From Mixophyes australis (lineage: Eukaryota > Chordata > Amphibia > Anura > Limnodynastidae), in contig JAVHZZ010000003.1 of assembly GCA_036250195.1 (NCBI GenBank), forward strand, positions 346,210,875 to 346,274,874: 64,000 bases of DNA, read 5' to 3'. This document shows, piece by piece, positions 46,812 to 57,734 of this stretch; position 1 is the first letter of the stretch; each line of letters starts with the position of its first letter. The position numbers and the translations under genes are program-made. Below the pieces are notes generated by a model. It was not told where the DNA came from. It ran no database searches and saw only the letters and a program-made list of their open reading frames with translations.

Positions 46812-47174
46812 AGGAACTCATTGGTGCGATTGTATTCCTGGATCAAGAGTTCTCACCATCTCACTTATATAACCTATAAGTAGCCAAAGGGGAGATCATA
46901 CAGTAAATGTCCAGAGGATGCAGGCACAATAGATAAAAGGAGATTAACCAACGTATTTGGGTTCTCACCATCTCACTGTTTATGACATACAGTAGTTACA
47001 GAAGAATGTTATTTCTCAATTTTGTAGAATGTGCAAGAAATTAGAAGCAACAAGAACAGACAATGGATACCAGAGGAACACCTGGGGATGCATTTATCAC
47101 CAGATAGCTGATGTCCATAAGGAGAACATTCCATGAAATGCATTATAAAAAGTTATATAAAGTTGGATAAAATG

Positions 47175-48073
47175 TGTCAGGGACAGGGGACCACCTGGGA
47201 AGAAACTCGGAGACAGGGTACATACTTGTCATGTGCAAGCTAATGTTTAGGCATAAATCTGCAAATATATGTTTGTGTATTACTTCCTAGAAATAGTGTG
47301 ACCTGGTTCTCTTAGAAGCTGTTAGATCAATGGGTTTTGTGGATGTTAAACCACACAGGGGGGTTGGTCGATAAGTATAGCACCTTATACCATTTATGGC
47401 AGGATGGCAAATGTGAAAGCCTTTGAGGAGATCTCTTGCAAGACAATGAAATCTCACACATGTTTGGGAGGCCCCAGACAGGCCGACTGCAGAGACTGGG
47501 TTGTATGTTAATGACAGATTCAAGCTGAATAAGGGCACAGGAAAAGATCATATCATTTTCTCCAATATCATACATACCAGAGGCATGTGTGGTATGCAGA
47601 TGAAGGGAAACTTAGGACCTGTTGTGTGAAGGTAAAATCATGTTCGTAAACCATACTGTTGAAAAGTTAGGACGGTGTAAAGAAAACTTGACTTAGAGGT
47701 ATTCAAACAGCAAAGTCATAAGACCCTAATTTGCATTCTCCCCTCCTGTTGGTTCTGACCTCACAGGGAAGGGGGCTGGGGGGCCCTGTAGCTTGACTTT
47801 AAAACTGTATTGAAAATGTAACCCTGGGTTCTTCTTCTGAGGGAGTTTAATTGAAGAGGTTCCATTTTTTCCTGCTCCTCCCGGCACCACAAACTTGATT
47901 CTAAGTGAGGTATCAATTCTGTGTTTTATCCTTTTTATTTTATAAGAAACAATTGCACTATATTTGTATGTCATTTTTATTATCTTTTTATCTTAAGCAT
48001 TGTGGACGTGTCTTCCATATTAAATTACACTTAATAAGTTCTAGTCTCTGTGTTCTTATGAATTCACGCGACA
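47175..48073 (+). mobile_element. LTR-like block with possible primer-binding site
   Basis: Starts TGTCAGGGACAGGGG and ends GCGACA. Promoter-like CTTTAAAACTG lies near 47799, and an ATTAAA polyadenylation-like word near 48020 is followed by a T-rich stretch with GTTCTAGTCTCTGTG. The bases after the end (TTTGGTCCAGACGCTACC) could be a primer-binding site. No recognisable gag or pol follows. Ends and identity are inference. If correct, it is an old endogenous LTR element remnant. Confidence 0.35.
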
Positions 48074-48793
48074 GTTTGGTCCAGACGCTACCTAATTGAA
48101 ACTGTGCAAACCTTGTGGTTTAAGTGAACTCTGATTAAAGTAAATTGTGTTGGATTAATGCTAGGGAGAACCGAAGGCTTCCTAAATAAGAGTGTCAGCT
48201 CTTATCCGAAACAACCTTGGTGGTGGTAATTAGTATCGCAAAGCTAGTGTGTGGCATAGATAGGGAAGGATTTAATCATTTTAGACAGACCAGGTGGTTG
48301 TCTTTGTGGTTGACCCTGTGTCACATATGCGTCACGCAGACTCAGGTGAGTGCTGTTCGTGACAAAGTTCGTGACAATACTACAGAAAAGTTCTCCCATT
48401 AACGTTTTTACCAATGACTGAAAGTCACGATCAACATGCCGATTCCTGTGTACACACTATACATGTTTTAAAAGATTTACCCTCAGATCTGTGCTCTTCA
48501 TCTGTCATAACCATCGGCTGAAAAGATCCTGACTCTCTAAACTCTATGGAGAGCTGGTGGTGAGTACATACACACTGCAGGATTGGAACGACATCGTTCC
48601 ATCAATGAACAAGATATTTAGTCGGTTTATAAAATGAAACGATACGATATGCTTTGGAAAGATAATCGTTCATTGTTGGGCCGTATACACTAATGAGAGA
48701 TTGGGCCGAACAGTTGTTTATCGTGTGATTGGTCTGGAAGTCGTCTGAAAACCCTACAGTAAGTGTCCAGCCTTAGGGGGATTTCCCAGACTA
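48074..48793. other. Sequence after the LTR-like block
   Basis: Could include a fragment of the LTR element's internal region, but no coding similarity was seen. An exon-like minus-strand stretch near 48480-48530 has acceptor- and donor-like ends but does not match TTC7A. Confidence 0.25.
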
Positions 48794-48970
48794 GGGGCTA
48801 GATTTACTAAGCTGCGGGTTTGAAAAAGTGGGGATGTTGCCTATAGCAACCAATCAGATTCTAGCTGTCATTTATTTAGTACCTTCTACAAAATGACAGC
48901 TACAATCTGATTGGTTGCTATAGGCAACATCCCCACTTTTTCAAACCCGCAGCTTAGTAAATCTAGCCCT
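48794..48970. mobile_element. Palindromic MITE, subfamily GGGCTAGATTTACTAA
   Basis: Both arms are complete: GGGCTAGATTTACTAAGCTG mirrored at the right, with TTGAAAAAGTGGGGATGTTG and CCAATCAGATTCTAGCTGTC between. The arms are nearly identical, so this is one of the younger copies. It sits between CTA flanks. Confidence 0.85.
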
Positions 48971-49882
48971 AGGTCTTGCAGGACTCTTTATCCAACGATT
49001 GGAATTAAACTCGGAGTTCTGTTTTATTGCTTGAAATGTAAAATTCTGTGTTATTGTTTACATTGATTAGGTATTTATGTTATTTTTAATTAGGTGATTT
49101 TCTGTGAATTACTGTGGTTAGGGTTAGTGCTCATCTTGGGTGTTGACTTAACACCATTTTTCTTTAGTAATACAGTTTTGCTATTTTTGCATGCTTGATT
49201 GCTCTTGTGACAAGATACAAACTACTTGTTATAGCCTTGTATTTACATATTGGTGTGTGTTGTAACATGGTGTATAATATTATATATTTGTGTGTACAAT
49301 TGTCTGTGTATTTTCTTTACTCACTTACCCTAGAACTTATCAGTGGAATGTTAATGCCGAAATTGAATTTCTTTATATATTTTCAAGGTTGTCAAGTGAT
49401 CATAAAGATTTATAGAAAAATGTGTTCTGTGGTTTTGTTTCTTCTCTGTTTCTGCTGTTTGTCAGCTACACACTTCCTGCTCACAAGTACCTTGTGTCGC
49501 CCAGGACTCTGAATAAGCTGCATATTTATGTAAACATGATTTCAACATAGAGGTTGCAGCTACTGTAACTATCTAATATCTAACTAGCAATCTAATAAGT
49601 GCAGTGGCAATCTAATATTGCCACTGCAGCAGCATGCTGGCAGCAAACAAGCATCTTTAGCACAGTCCATACTCTACGGCGAATCGCCTGGCATCTGCAA
49701 TAACAGGGTAATGTAATTGGAGATGATTAGCAAACAGCTGTTTATCATTACTGTAGAGCAGCTCACAATATATTACCGTATATTAGTCTCAGTCACTATA
49801 TATACCCTTACCTTTGAAACCATTGCTACTGTCTCAGTTAACAAACATGTTGGTATATAGATTAAAGGATAATAGCCTACAC
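48971..49882. other. Intron sequence, nothing recognised
   Basis: T-rich. A donor-like GTAAGTGAG lies on the minus strand near 49325, without a TTC7A-like exon. Confidence 0.3.
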
Positions 49883-50067
49883 CAGTGTTTTCCAAATCCA
49901 GTCCTCAGGGAGCCCCAACAGTGCATGTTTTCCCTATCTCCTTGCTGGATCACAGGAGTAGTTAATGAATGACACATTGTAAAAGATCCACATGTTCTAT
50001 TATTTCACTTGTCAACTGGAAAACCTGCACCATAAGGGGGCCATGAGAACTGGATTTGGGAAACCCA
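49883..50067. mobile_element. hAT MITE (CAGTGTTTTCCAAATCC end)
   Basis: CAGTGTTTTCCAAATCCAGT with CCTCAGGGAGCC at the left is mirrored by GAGAACTGGATTTGGGAAAC at the right. The last bases of the right end are altered and no duplication is visible. Confidence 0.65.
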
Positions 50068-50150
50068 TAAATGCAAAATATTACTTACCTAGCTTCCATC
50101 TATCTATCTGCGTAGGCAGTGCAGGCTGTCCTCACTCCCGCAGTCAACAT

Positions 50151-50180
50151 GTTTGGTTGATGCAGGGGCATCAACCAAAC
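50151..50180. other. 13-bp-stem hairpin
   Basis: GTTTGGTTGATGC, loop AGGG, GCATCAACCAAAC: a perfect small stem. It may belong to the dispersed repeat at about 50210-50395 (GAGGGCTGGCAAATTTTAGC, CCAGCCAGCCCAGCC), whose borders I cannot set. Confidence 0.6.
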
Positions 50181-50395
50181 AGGGGCAGACTTTTTTCGTA
50201 CAGAAAACATGTCCATCATCCTAGGAGAGGGCTGGCAAATTTTAGCCCTGGGGCAAAACTCGACTGAGCAGCCTATTAGGAACATTTTAAAAGAAAAGAG
50301 GTGGCCCATTGACCCAGCCCAAAATAACCCACTGTGGGACTGGCCCGTGGAGCAAATGCCCCCCTTCCAGCCAGCCCAGCCTACCCCTGAACGGG

Positions 50396-51500
50396 GATAA
50401 GCTAAGCGATTGTGATATCGACAAATACATTACTGTGGTTTTAGAGAGTTACTGATTATAAAAGAGATAAGAAACAACGGACTGGAGAGCATCAATATTT
50501 ATGGTAATAATTACAAATATAATTTAGAGGAGCGTGGTTCCTGTGGCCCCCACATGTGCAGATTGACAACAGACTGGTCTGGTGACCGGTAACATTACTC
50601 TTACTGATACTGGCCAGTGTCGCTGGTGGGGAACTGAGCTTTTTTCTTTTGTTAAATTACTTGATAGATGATTTTATATCACTGTGATAAGCGTAACAAT
50701 GGAGTCTGATTATACAGACCCCGTAGTATAAATTGGGAAGGAAGCTAAAGCTACCTGGGGTAGTGAATGGACAACACCCTATGTTCAGAGAAGGAGGGTG
50801 GGTATGAACAGGGTGGGCCGTATACTTATCCTGCTTGTTCCACCATTCTAAGGGAAGAGGAGAGGGGGTGGGTGATGGGTTACCCCATTTAGAACTCTAG
50901 AAATAAATCAAAGAATCCTGTTAAGTGTCCAGGTAAGCATCAGAGCATTGGGCAGAAGGACAAATAGTGGCTCAGAGAGCAAACAGATGAAGGACTACAA
51001 AGATAGCCAGACATAATATTTTGACAGCACCTCTACTGAAAGGTGTCATATTGGGGTTTATATAGACATTCAGCAATATCCACAGTGTCCCACAGCTGCT
51101 ATAGATATTGGTCATGTGACTGTGACTGTATCACAGAAAGGAAGCCCTATCAACCTCTCAGTGGTGCCGGCCCCCATCTATAAAATAAGAATTGCCCCTC
51201 TTGCCAGAACTTACCTGGGGGGTGGATAAATACATGTGTTGTAAATTGGTGTATTTATAAGTGTTTTTAAAACAATTTTAAACATTGCTCTTAGGTAGCA
51301 ATAAGTCATATATACACACTTTATGGAAATCCGCGGTGCAGAAATACTATTTTAAATTGCAATAGGAGGTGTCTTTTACATGTTAAATATTTGTATTGAG
51401 CATGTCATTGAAAGTTTATATAATGTGCATGAAATTATTTTCAAAGTTTAGTTATTTCCTGCTTCTAATTCTGTAAAAAAAGGTCAATTTGACCACTTAC
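50396..51500. other. Intron sequence next to the 51.5-kb exon
   Basis: No supported element. A donor-like CAG|GTAAGTTC on the minus strand near 51215 lacks an exon-like frame. Confidence 0.3.
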
Positions 51501-51619
51501 CCCCTTTTGAAATGTGCAGCGTATGCTCCCTGTAGTGCAGCTTCCACGAAGTAGCCAATTTCAAAATCTTGACAGGGAGTGCTGCTCTTAGAGCCCCTCG
51601 AGTGAATGCTGTTCGTATT
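51501..51619 (-). CDS. ttc7a: TTC7A internal exon
   Basis: This 119-bp exon follows the acceptor TTACCACTAG and ends with GG before the strong donor GTAAGT. It encodes a variable linker starting Asn-Thr-Asn-Ser, then DFEIGYFVEAALQGAYAAHF and KR. The second half aligns with the TTC7A segment [22 protein letters not shown] (human, from memory), helical repeat sequence of the scaffold. The linker is less conserved, as expected from the family. It joins phase 0 to the LEK end of the 53.3-kb exon. Its terminal GG combines with the first T of the 24.6-kb exon to make the expected Gly codon. This agreement of phase over 26.8 kb is strong evidence that both are exons of one transcript. Confidence 0.93.
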
Positions 51620-52726
51620 CTAGTGGTAAAAGCAGAAAGCATTTAATAAAACACAGACATATAAAATGTGGAGAAAGCCATTAAGTGGTACGTAAACTGC
51701 TCAGTAAATGAACCAATCATTAATCACTGCACAGTATATGGTCCTAGCCTAAATAATGGAACTCTGGTTGGATTGGATAATCGGGCTAGCCTATGACTCC
51801 TATTGGCATGTGTGCAAGGCCAGTAGGGTAACTAATAGCCAGTTTTCACCAATCTTCAGTCCATTTCGATCTTACTGGGTCAGTTGAATCTGATTGGGAT
51901 CTGTGCAGTTTGGTTGCAATGATTCGATCTCATCCAACCTTGGATTTTATTGTGACTTTGGAAGATAAGAGGCCAGTTTATGTGGGTAATGAACATGAAA
52001 ACAAGAGCATGAAATTGAGAGAAAAAGAATGAGAAAAGAGACAAAGTTGTAGCCGCACAGACTCCGTCCTAATCCCCATTATCAATTTTATCAATCCTTG
52101 AAAATTATTTAGGGCCAGATGCCACTTTCTAACCAGTTTGAACAATACATCAGGAACACACTTCGGACACAAAATTAATGTATTCTTTTCTGTTAAAACA
52201 TCAAGATTTTATTTTGATTCGTTAAAAAGAAAGTAAAGGCAAAATATTAAAATCATTTAAATAGGTAACAAAAAGTGGAGAAAGATTGTGAATTAAAATA
52301 AAAAATGACTGTTTTCATCACTTACACATATTCTAAAAGGAGATAGTCAACTAAGGTAGGTGTTCCTTGTATAGAATTGTGATAGAAGATATTATATAGG
52401 TAGAAAAAAATATATTAATCTGCAATATAATTTTAAATGAAATTGTTATAATACACTGACTAGTTGCTAAAGTAGATTAAATCTACCTCTGTTAGTTTGG
52501 GGCTCTCAGGAAGTATATTATGAATGATTGGGTCTCTTATTATATATTTATATCACAAATTAAAGCAAATCGTGTTTATGATTAGTCCGTGGTAACTCGT
52601 AATTATATTAGTCCCCACATATGAATTAGGTGAGAGAGAAAATACGAGCAACTCCACATAAGGAATTTACTGCAATATTTAAATATCGCAGTCCATATAA
52701 TAGCAGTTTAAGAGTAGTGATAATAA
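51620..52726. other. Intron between the 53.3-kb and 51.5-kb exons, left part
   Basis: AT-rich intron. Nothing recognised before the MITE fragment at 52727. Confidence 0.35.
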
Positions 52727-52850
52727 GGATTCCAGTTATGATTTATTTAGTGTATTCTACAAAATGATAGCTAGAATCTGATTGGTTGCTATAGGCAGCA
52801 TCTCCACTTTTCAAACCCGCTGGATATTCTCAACTTGATACATTTACCCC
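52727..52850. mobile_element. Half MITE, subfamily ending GATACATTTACCCC
   Basis: Carries ATTTATTTAGTGTATTCTAC, the GGTTGCTATAGGCAGCATCT arm and the right end CAACTTGATACATTTACCCC. The left arm is missing. Confidence 0.75.
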
Positions 52851-52977
52851 TTAGAATTCTAACTCAACAAGTTTCATCTGTTCCTAATCAGTAGCCAATC
52901 AGAGGAAGCACTGGGCTATTCTTGTGTACTGCTTGCGACTTGCTTAACTATGCTCCATTCCTGCCTGCACTGACCAT

Positions 52978-53154
52978 GGGGCTAGATTTACTGAACTGCG
53001 GGTTTGAAAAAGTGGGGATGTTGCCTATAGCAACCAATCAGATTCTAGCTATCATTAATTTTGTACATTCTACAAAATGATAGCTAGAATCTGATTGGTT
53101 GCTATAGGCAACATGTCCACTTTTTCAAACCCGCAGTTTAGTAAATATACCCCC
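52978..53154. mobile_element. Palindromic MITE, subfamily GGGCTAGATTTACT
   Basis: Complete palindrome: GGGGCTAGATTTACTGAACT at the left, mirrored TTCAAACCCGCAGTTTAGTA at the right, with core CCAATCAGATTCTAGCTATC. Its right end is about 100 bp from the donor of the 53.3-kb TTC7A exon. Confidence 0.85.
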
Positions 53155-53255
53155 ATGTCTGATTCCACCCCGACAACTGGACTCCTTCTCTGATATAAGC
53201 TCCCTTACACGCACTGATCTGCAAGGTTACCATAGATCTTATGTGTGTTACCAAC

Positions 53256-53386
53256 CTTCTCTAAGTCTTGCAAGTAGACTTGTGCAATCCAGCTGGCCTT
53301 TTCGAAGCAAGCAACGGCCTCTTCTTCCCTCTCAGACAGTCGAGCATGGGAGGCAATTGTGGCAGTAGAACGTTCCAATGACAAAC
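53256..53386 (-). CDS. ttc7a: TTC7A internal exon (first visible exon)
   Basis: This 131-bp exon begins with the last two bases of a Gly codon after the acceptor CCTAAAG and ends phase 0 at a Lys codon. It encodes a Gly-Leu-Ser-Leu-Glu-Arg start, then [20 protein letters not shown] and VYLQDLEK. I recognise this as the TTC7A region before the TPR array, where the human protein has a similar EREEE...CF-ASWIAQVFLQELEK segment. The donor is a weak GTTGGT. A stronger-looking GTAACA lies 4 bases further on, but only the AAG|GTTGGT choice joins phase 0 to the next exon. In-frame translation upstream of the acceptor does not resemble the family, which supports the acceptor chosen. The preceding exon should end with one base of the Gly codon and was not found. 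Confidence 0.93.
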
Positions 53387-54174
53387 CTTTAGGACAGCAA
53401 TGAGACCAAGAACGTATGTGAGAAGATCATGCTATATGTTGTGTTTTACAGCAATAGTAAGGAACACTGCTATCCACATTATGGGTATATGTATAGAAAA
53501 ATATGTATGAATGATTATATGTATATAAACATAGAATTGTACATATTGTACAATTATAATTGTGCAAACAAATCAGTTCTACAATACAAATCAACACATA
53601 AGAGAAATAAGTAACAATAGTGGTGTAATATGCTCACTAATTTCTCCTTATCAGCATATGTGATGACTATAAACCAATTCTAGAGATAGGGAACTTCCCC
53701 AGTGTTCAGATGACAACCGCCAGCCTATTGTGCTTGCAATTAATAGATATTAGTGTTGTATCTCTCACATTAATGAAACACACTAGGGCATGTGCATATC
53801 CAGGCGAACATCAGTGAGCAAGCTCATTTATAAAGGTGGACCTGCATTAAGTCAAGTAGCAATACATTTATATAGGTTGGGAATGTTTTGGACTTATATT
53901 AGTACCAAAACACAACTCAGCGCTACCCTTCCAGTCAGAACAAATAAAATAAGTTCATATTCTTGCAATTACTGTTAAAAAGTCCATCTTTTCAATGCAA
54001 GTGAAACCTTCAACTGTCACACAATTCACGTATAAGCAGAAAGCGCTGGTTCTCTTTTCTCACAGGGCCTTTTATTATAAATAAATATATTTATGTATGG
54101 ACAAAAGACAGTAGATTTAAGTGTACAATAGTACAGGTAGAACCTCAATGTACAGAATAAATAAAATACAACCT
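53387..54174. other. Intron upstream of the 53.3-kb exon
   Basis: Contains the acceptor region. The preceding TTC7A exon (expected to end with one base of a Gly codon) was not found here. Confidence 0.35.
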
Positions 54175-54182
54175 TATAACCT

Positions 54183-54775
54183 CATACTTGCCAACTCTCC
54201 CTGAATATCAGGGAGACTCCCTGAAATAGGGGTGATCTCCCTCACTCCCTGAAGAGTCTGGCATTCTCCCTGATGCTGAGCCAGTACAAGACGTGGTTGG
54301 CTTCGCCATCTGTGGCAGGATGACACAGTTCAGAAATTGTGTCCTATGTCCATGTATTGTTGCCTATGGAGGTGGCTATTTTCATTAAGACCAAGATTTA
54401 ATCAAAGACTGACAGGTAAGACAACATGACTTCAGTAATGGAGATAGAAATGTAAAAGACAACTGCTTTTCTTTAACGCATAGTTGTCTACTCTCCCGGA
54501 ATGTCCGGGAGACTCCCGCATTTCTGGGAGATCTCCTGGGCTCCCGGGAGAGCAGGGCAACCTCCCGGTTCTCGCCCCCGCAATAGATAAGTGGCGGGGG
54601 GCAGGGCTTAATGACGCAAATATCGCGTCATCTTAGCCCCATGCTATAAGTGGCCAAAATTGTGACAATCGTTTAGGGGCGTGGCCAAAATGATGCGATT
54701 TGTCAAGCCCCGTACCCGTATGCCCACCTCCCCCGGGATCTCCCTGAAGCCAACAACGAAAAGTTGGCAAGTATG
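54183..54775. mobile_element. Composite hAT-like element, copy 2 (593 bp)
   Basis: CATACTTGCCAACTCTCCCT at the left, AAAGTTGGCAAGTATG at the right, flanked by the exact 8-bp duplication TATAACCT (54175-54182 and 54776-54783). It has the same internal junction (TAGTTGTCTACTCTCCCGGA) as copy 1 at 32407, so both derive from one chimeric parent. No open frame. Confidence 0.92.
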
Positions 54776-54783
54776 TATAACCT

Positions 54784-55578
54784 TAAAAGTTACCAATAAG
54801 TTTCATGGCTGCATGGAACACTGAGGTGACTTATACCCATTACTTAAGCGATTTTAATAAATAAAGTGACAATAGACAACAGAAGACTGATAACAGCACT
54901 ATATAGCACTTTATATTTAAAAAATTATTTTAAAGGAATTTCTAAATATACTGACATCACTTTTGCAATTAACATTATTTAGATAGTACCAACACAATAT
55001 TGAGCATGCCATGCGAACTATAGAGGAACATGTATAAAAAGAGAAGGTAAAAGGTGATACATTATGACTTTTATTTTATACTTCTTATCTCACGGGAAGT
55101 CTTTTCTTTACAGCAAAGCTGACATTTGTAAATGGATAAAAGATTTCCTAAAAGCTGAAAATCTCAAATACAACCAGAGTAACCAATCAGCAATGAGCTT
55201 TTCTCTGTTTAGCGCAAGTTAGACAATAAAGTTATTTTAGGATGCACTTGATATTCATGTCTGCAGACTGTTTTATTTTATACAAATGAGCCAATTTATT
55301 AACAGTCCATGGCAATGTTCTGGATCTGGGAACTACCCCTGTTAAATCTGTTTGCGCCTACTTTAACATATGTAGGTAAAATCATTAACAGTATCACTCT
55401 GAACTCCAGCACCTTTATTAATTTTAACGTTAACATTTTTCTCCTCAAAAACTGCTCAGTTAAACCTCATTTATGTCTCATGTTAATCATGGACTTCAAG
55501 ATCGATTTCATTACACGTGACACTTTTGCGTGTTTGTTTACGTTGACCGAAATGCACTAAAAAAAAGCACTTTCCCAT
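54784..55578. other. Intron sequence, nothing recognised
   Basis: Open frames near 55309-55560 have no recognisable product. No repeat borders. Confidence 0.3.
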
Positions 55579-55586
55579 ATAAATTG

Positions 55587-55904
55587 GGGCAGCACGGTGG
55601 CTCAGTGGTTAGCACTTCTGCCTTACAGCACTGTTGTCATGAGTTCGATTCCCGACCATGGCCTTATCTGTGTGGAGTTTGTATGTTCTCCCCGTGTTTG
55701 CGTGGGTTTCCCCTGGGTGCTCCGGTTTCCTCCCACACTCCAAAAACATACTGGTAGGTTAATTGGCTGCTAACAAAATTGACCCTGTGTGTGTATGTTA
55801 GGGAATTTAGACTGTAAGCCCCAATGGGGCAGGGACTGATGTGAGTGAGTTCTCTGTACAGCGCTGCGGAACTAGTGGCGCTATATAAATAAATGATGAT
55901 GATG
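55587..55904 (+). mobile_element. tRNA-derived SINE, full length with target duplication
   Basis: Best-preserved copy, starting GGGCAGCACGGTGGCTCAGT. The A-box-like TGGCTCAGTGG is at 55598-55608 and the B-box-like AGTTCGATTCC at 55642-55652 (a pol III promoter of tRNA type). The conserved core is GTGTGGAGTTTGTATGTTCT, and the 3' tail is GTGGCGCTATATAAATAAAT with (GAT)n. Flanked by ATAAATTG at 55579-55586 and 55905-55912. Its tail is the same as the 3' end of the L2 LINE, which probably supplied its reverse transcriptase. Confidence 0.93.
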
Positions 55905-55912
55905 ATAAATTG

Positions 55913-56864
55913 CACCAGAGAGGTGAAAGGGGTTTCCCATTGAACATACAGGTCAAGGGATGGGTTTCCCCAGCTCTGAGGGCTTGTAAAAATCAGGACC
56001 AATAAAGGGGAGAAAAAAAGCACTGCAGCCCCTCATTAAAGAGAAACTCACCCCTAAATGCCCCCTCTGCATCTTCAAGTCTAATTTACATGATCTCATC
56101 CTGCAACATGAAATTTCACAGTCATGTGCCTAAATGACCCCAATCTTGACCAGCAAATCCATGCTTTTAGCCAAAAAAAACTGATGTAGTGATGCAAAAA
56201 TAGGTGCTTGCAGAAGTCAAAGATGCCATTTGCACTTTCGCTAATGACCCTTAATGAAAGTGAATATCTGTATGGTTGTAACGCTGATATTAACCCTTGA
56301 GCAATATTAGTAAATAGGTTTCTATATCTCCTTATACGGTATGAACCATATTTTGTTTAATCCACCATCTAGCACATTTATTTGAAGTGGTCTCCGGACC
56401 ACATACATTACACATTTGCATCTTTACAGTGTGTGCTGCATAAATAAATAACAGGTTAAATGAATAAATGTTATTGTTCTCGGCACTTCCTACTGATAAT
56501 AGGAATTCCAGGTTCAAATATTTGTTCAAGAGATTGTTTGTTTTTCATACACGTCTTCTTATAAATGGTTGAAGGAAGAGGAGGATAAACAAACATACAC
56601 TGGCTAGGCAAGAATTTTGGAATTTAGCCCAATTTCAGGTCAAATGGGAAACAAATACATCATGAAGAAGTCATTCATAAAACAGCACAGAAACAGGTAA
56701 TTTCCCTAATACTGTATATTAAGCGTAATTAACTGTATTAAAGTAGATCCTTCCCCAACTGTTACAATAATGGAAAAGATGATGCAAAGTACAGTAAGTA
56801 AAGACCTTTAGGCGAACCACCTAAATAAGTAAGAGACTTAAGTAGCTATGTTGAATGCAAATTA
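55913..56864. other. Intron sequence, nothing recognised
   Basis: No supported feature. Confidence 0.3.
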
Positions 56865-56872
56865 GCTATAAC

Positions 56873-56960
56873 CAGGGCCATCTTAACAACATTATGGGCC
56901 CCCTTGCCCGCTGGGCCCTTGGGCACCTGCCCATCGTGCCCAGTCGGAAAGACGGCCCTG
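56873..56960. mobile_element. Very short hAT MITE (88 bp)
   Basis: CAGGGCCATCTTAACAACAT at the left and AGACGGCCCTG at the right. Flanking 8-mers GCTATAAC (56865-56872) and GCCATAAC (56961-56968) match at 7 of 8. Confidence 0.85.
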
Positions 56961-56968
56961 GCCATAAC

Positions 56969-57528
56969 CAAGTAATGACTCTTCCTTAACCCTTAAATAA
57001 CATTAAGTTAAGCGGGGTTGGAGACTAAATCAATGTAGTAGTGTCGCTACTCAGTGGTCTCGCGCGTCGGGTTTCACCGGATGCACCTAGTATGTCCGAT
57101 TAAGAGACAAATTAAATAAATCTCCATGTAACTCTTGACTAAATTAGGGAAACTTTCAGCACATTGTCAGCAATACCGATCACTCAGCAGTGAATTCAAT
57201 ATACCCAACGCTCACACTCCTCTAAAGGCTTTCCTATTGTATGATGATTAGGATGTTTTACTATAATTCAAGTGAATCACAATATTAGTAAAACTAGATT
57301 CAGAAAAACTTAACTATTGGATTACTACTATAGCTAAGTTACAATACACAATAGTTACAGTGTAATCATTTGAATATGAACTTCTCTTCACATAAATCCT
57401 GACTGGATTAGAGAAGTTACCAACCTATCAGCGTACGATCAGTAATACTGATCACTCGGCGGTGCCCTTTAATGCAACCAGTGCAAATATCCCTTAGAAT
57501 GCTTCCCAACTGTAGTGTGATTAGGATG
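56969..57528. other. Intron sequence, nothing recognised
   Basis: A GATCACTCAGCAGTGAATTC stretch at 57178 and GATCACTCGGCGGTGCCCTT at 57450 are similar in context, suggesting a dispersed or locally duplicated piece, but no element could be bounded. Confidence 0.3.
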
Positions 57529-57536
57529 ATCTACTA

Positions 57537-57685
57537 CAGGCCTGTCCAACCTGCGGCCCTCCAGATGTTTGTGAAACTACAAGTCCCAGCATGCCCTTCC
57601 AGCTATCAACTGGTTGTCTACTGGCAAAGCATGCTGGGGCTTGTAGTTTCACAACATCTGGAGGGCCGCAGGTTGGACAGGCCTG
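57537..57685. mobile_element. hAT MITE (CAGGCCTGTCCAACC ends, 149 bp)
   Basis: CAGGCCTGTCCAACCTGCGG and its inverted copy at the right. The arms extend through TGAAACTACAAGTCCCAGCA, so most of the element is one hairpin. Perfect 8-bp duplication ATCTACTA at 57529-57536 and 57686-57693. Confidence 0.93.
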
Positions 57686-57734
57686 ATCTACTACAATTCA
57701 TGTGGGTTTACAGCATTAATAGATTAGATTTAGA

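Noticed and set aside
48480..48535. Exon-like stretch with CTTTTCAG acceptor and GTAAAT donor
   Set aside because: Short peptide unlike TTC7A, within an intron whose flanking exons already join in phase.
55587..55660. tRNA gene
   Set aside because: A- and B-box-like words are present, but the sequence belongs to a SINE head and does not fold into a complete tRNA by eye. The same head recurs in other copies.
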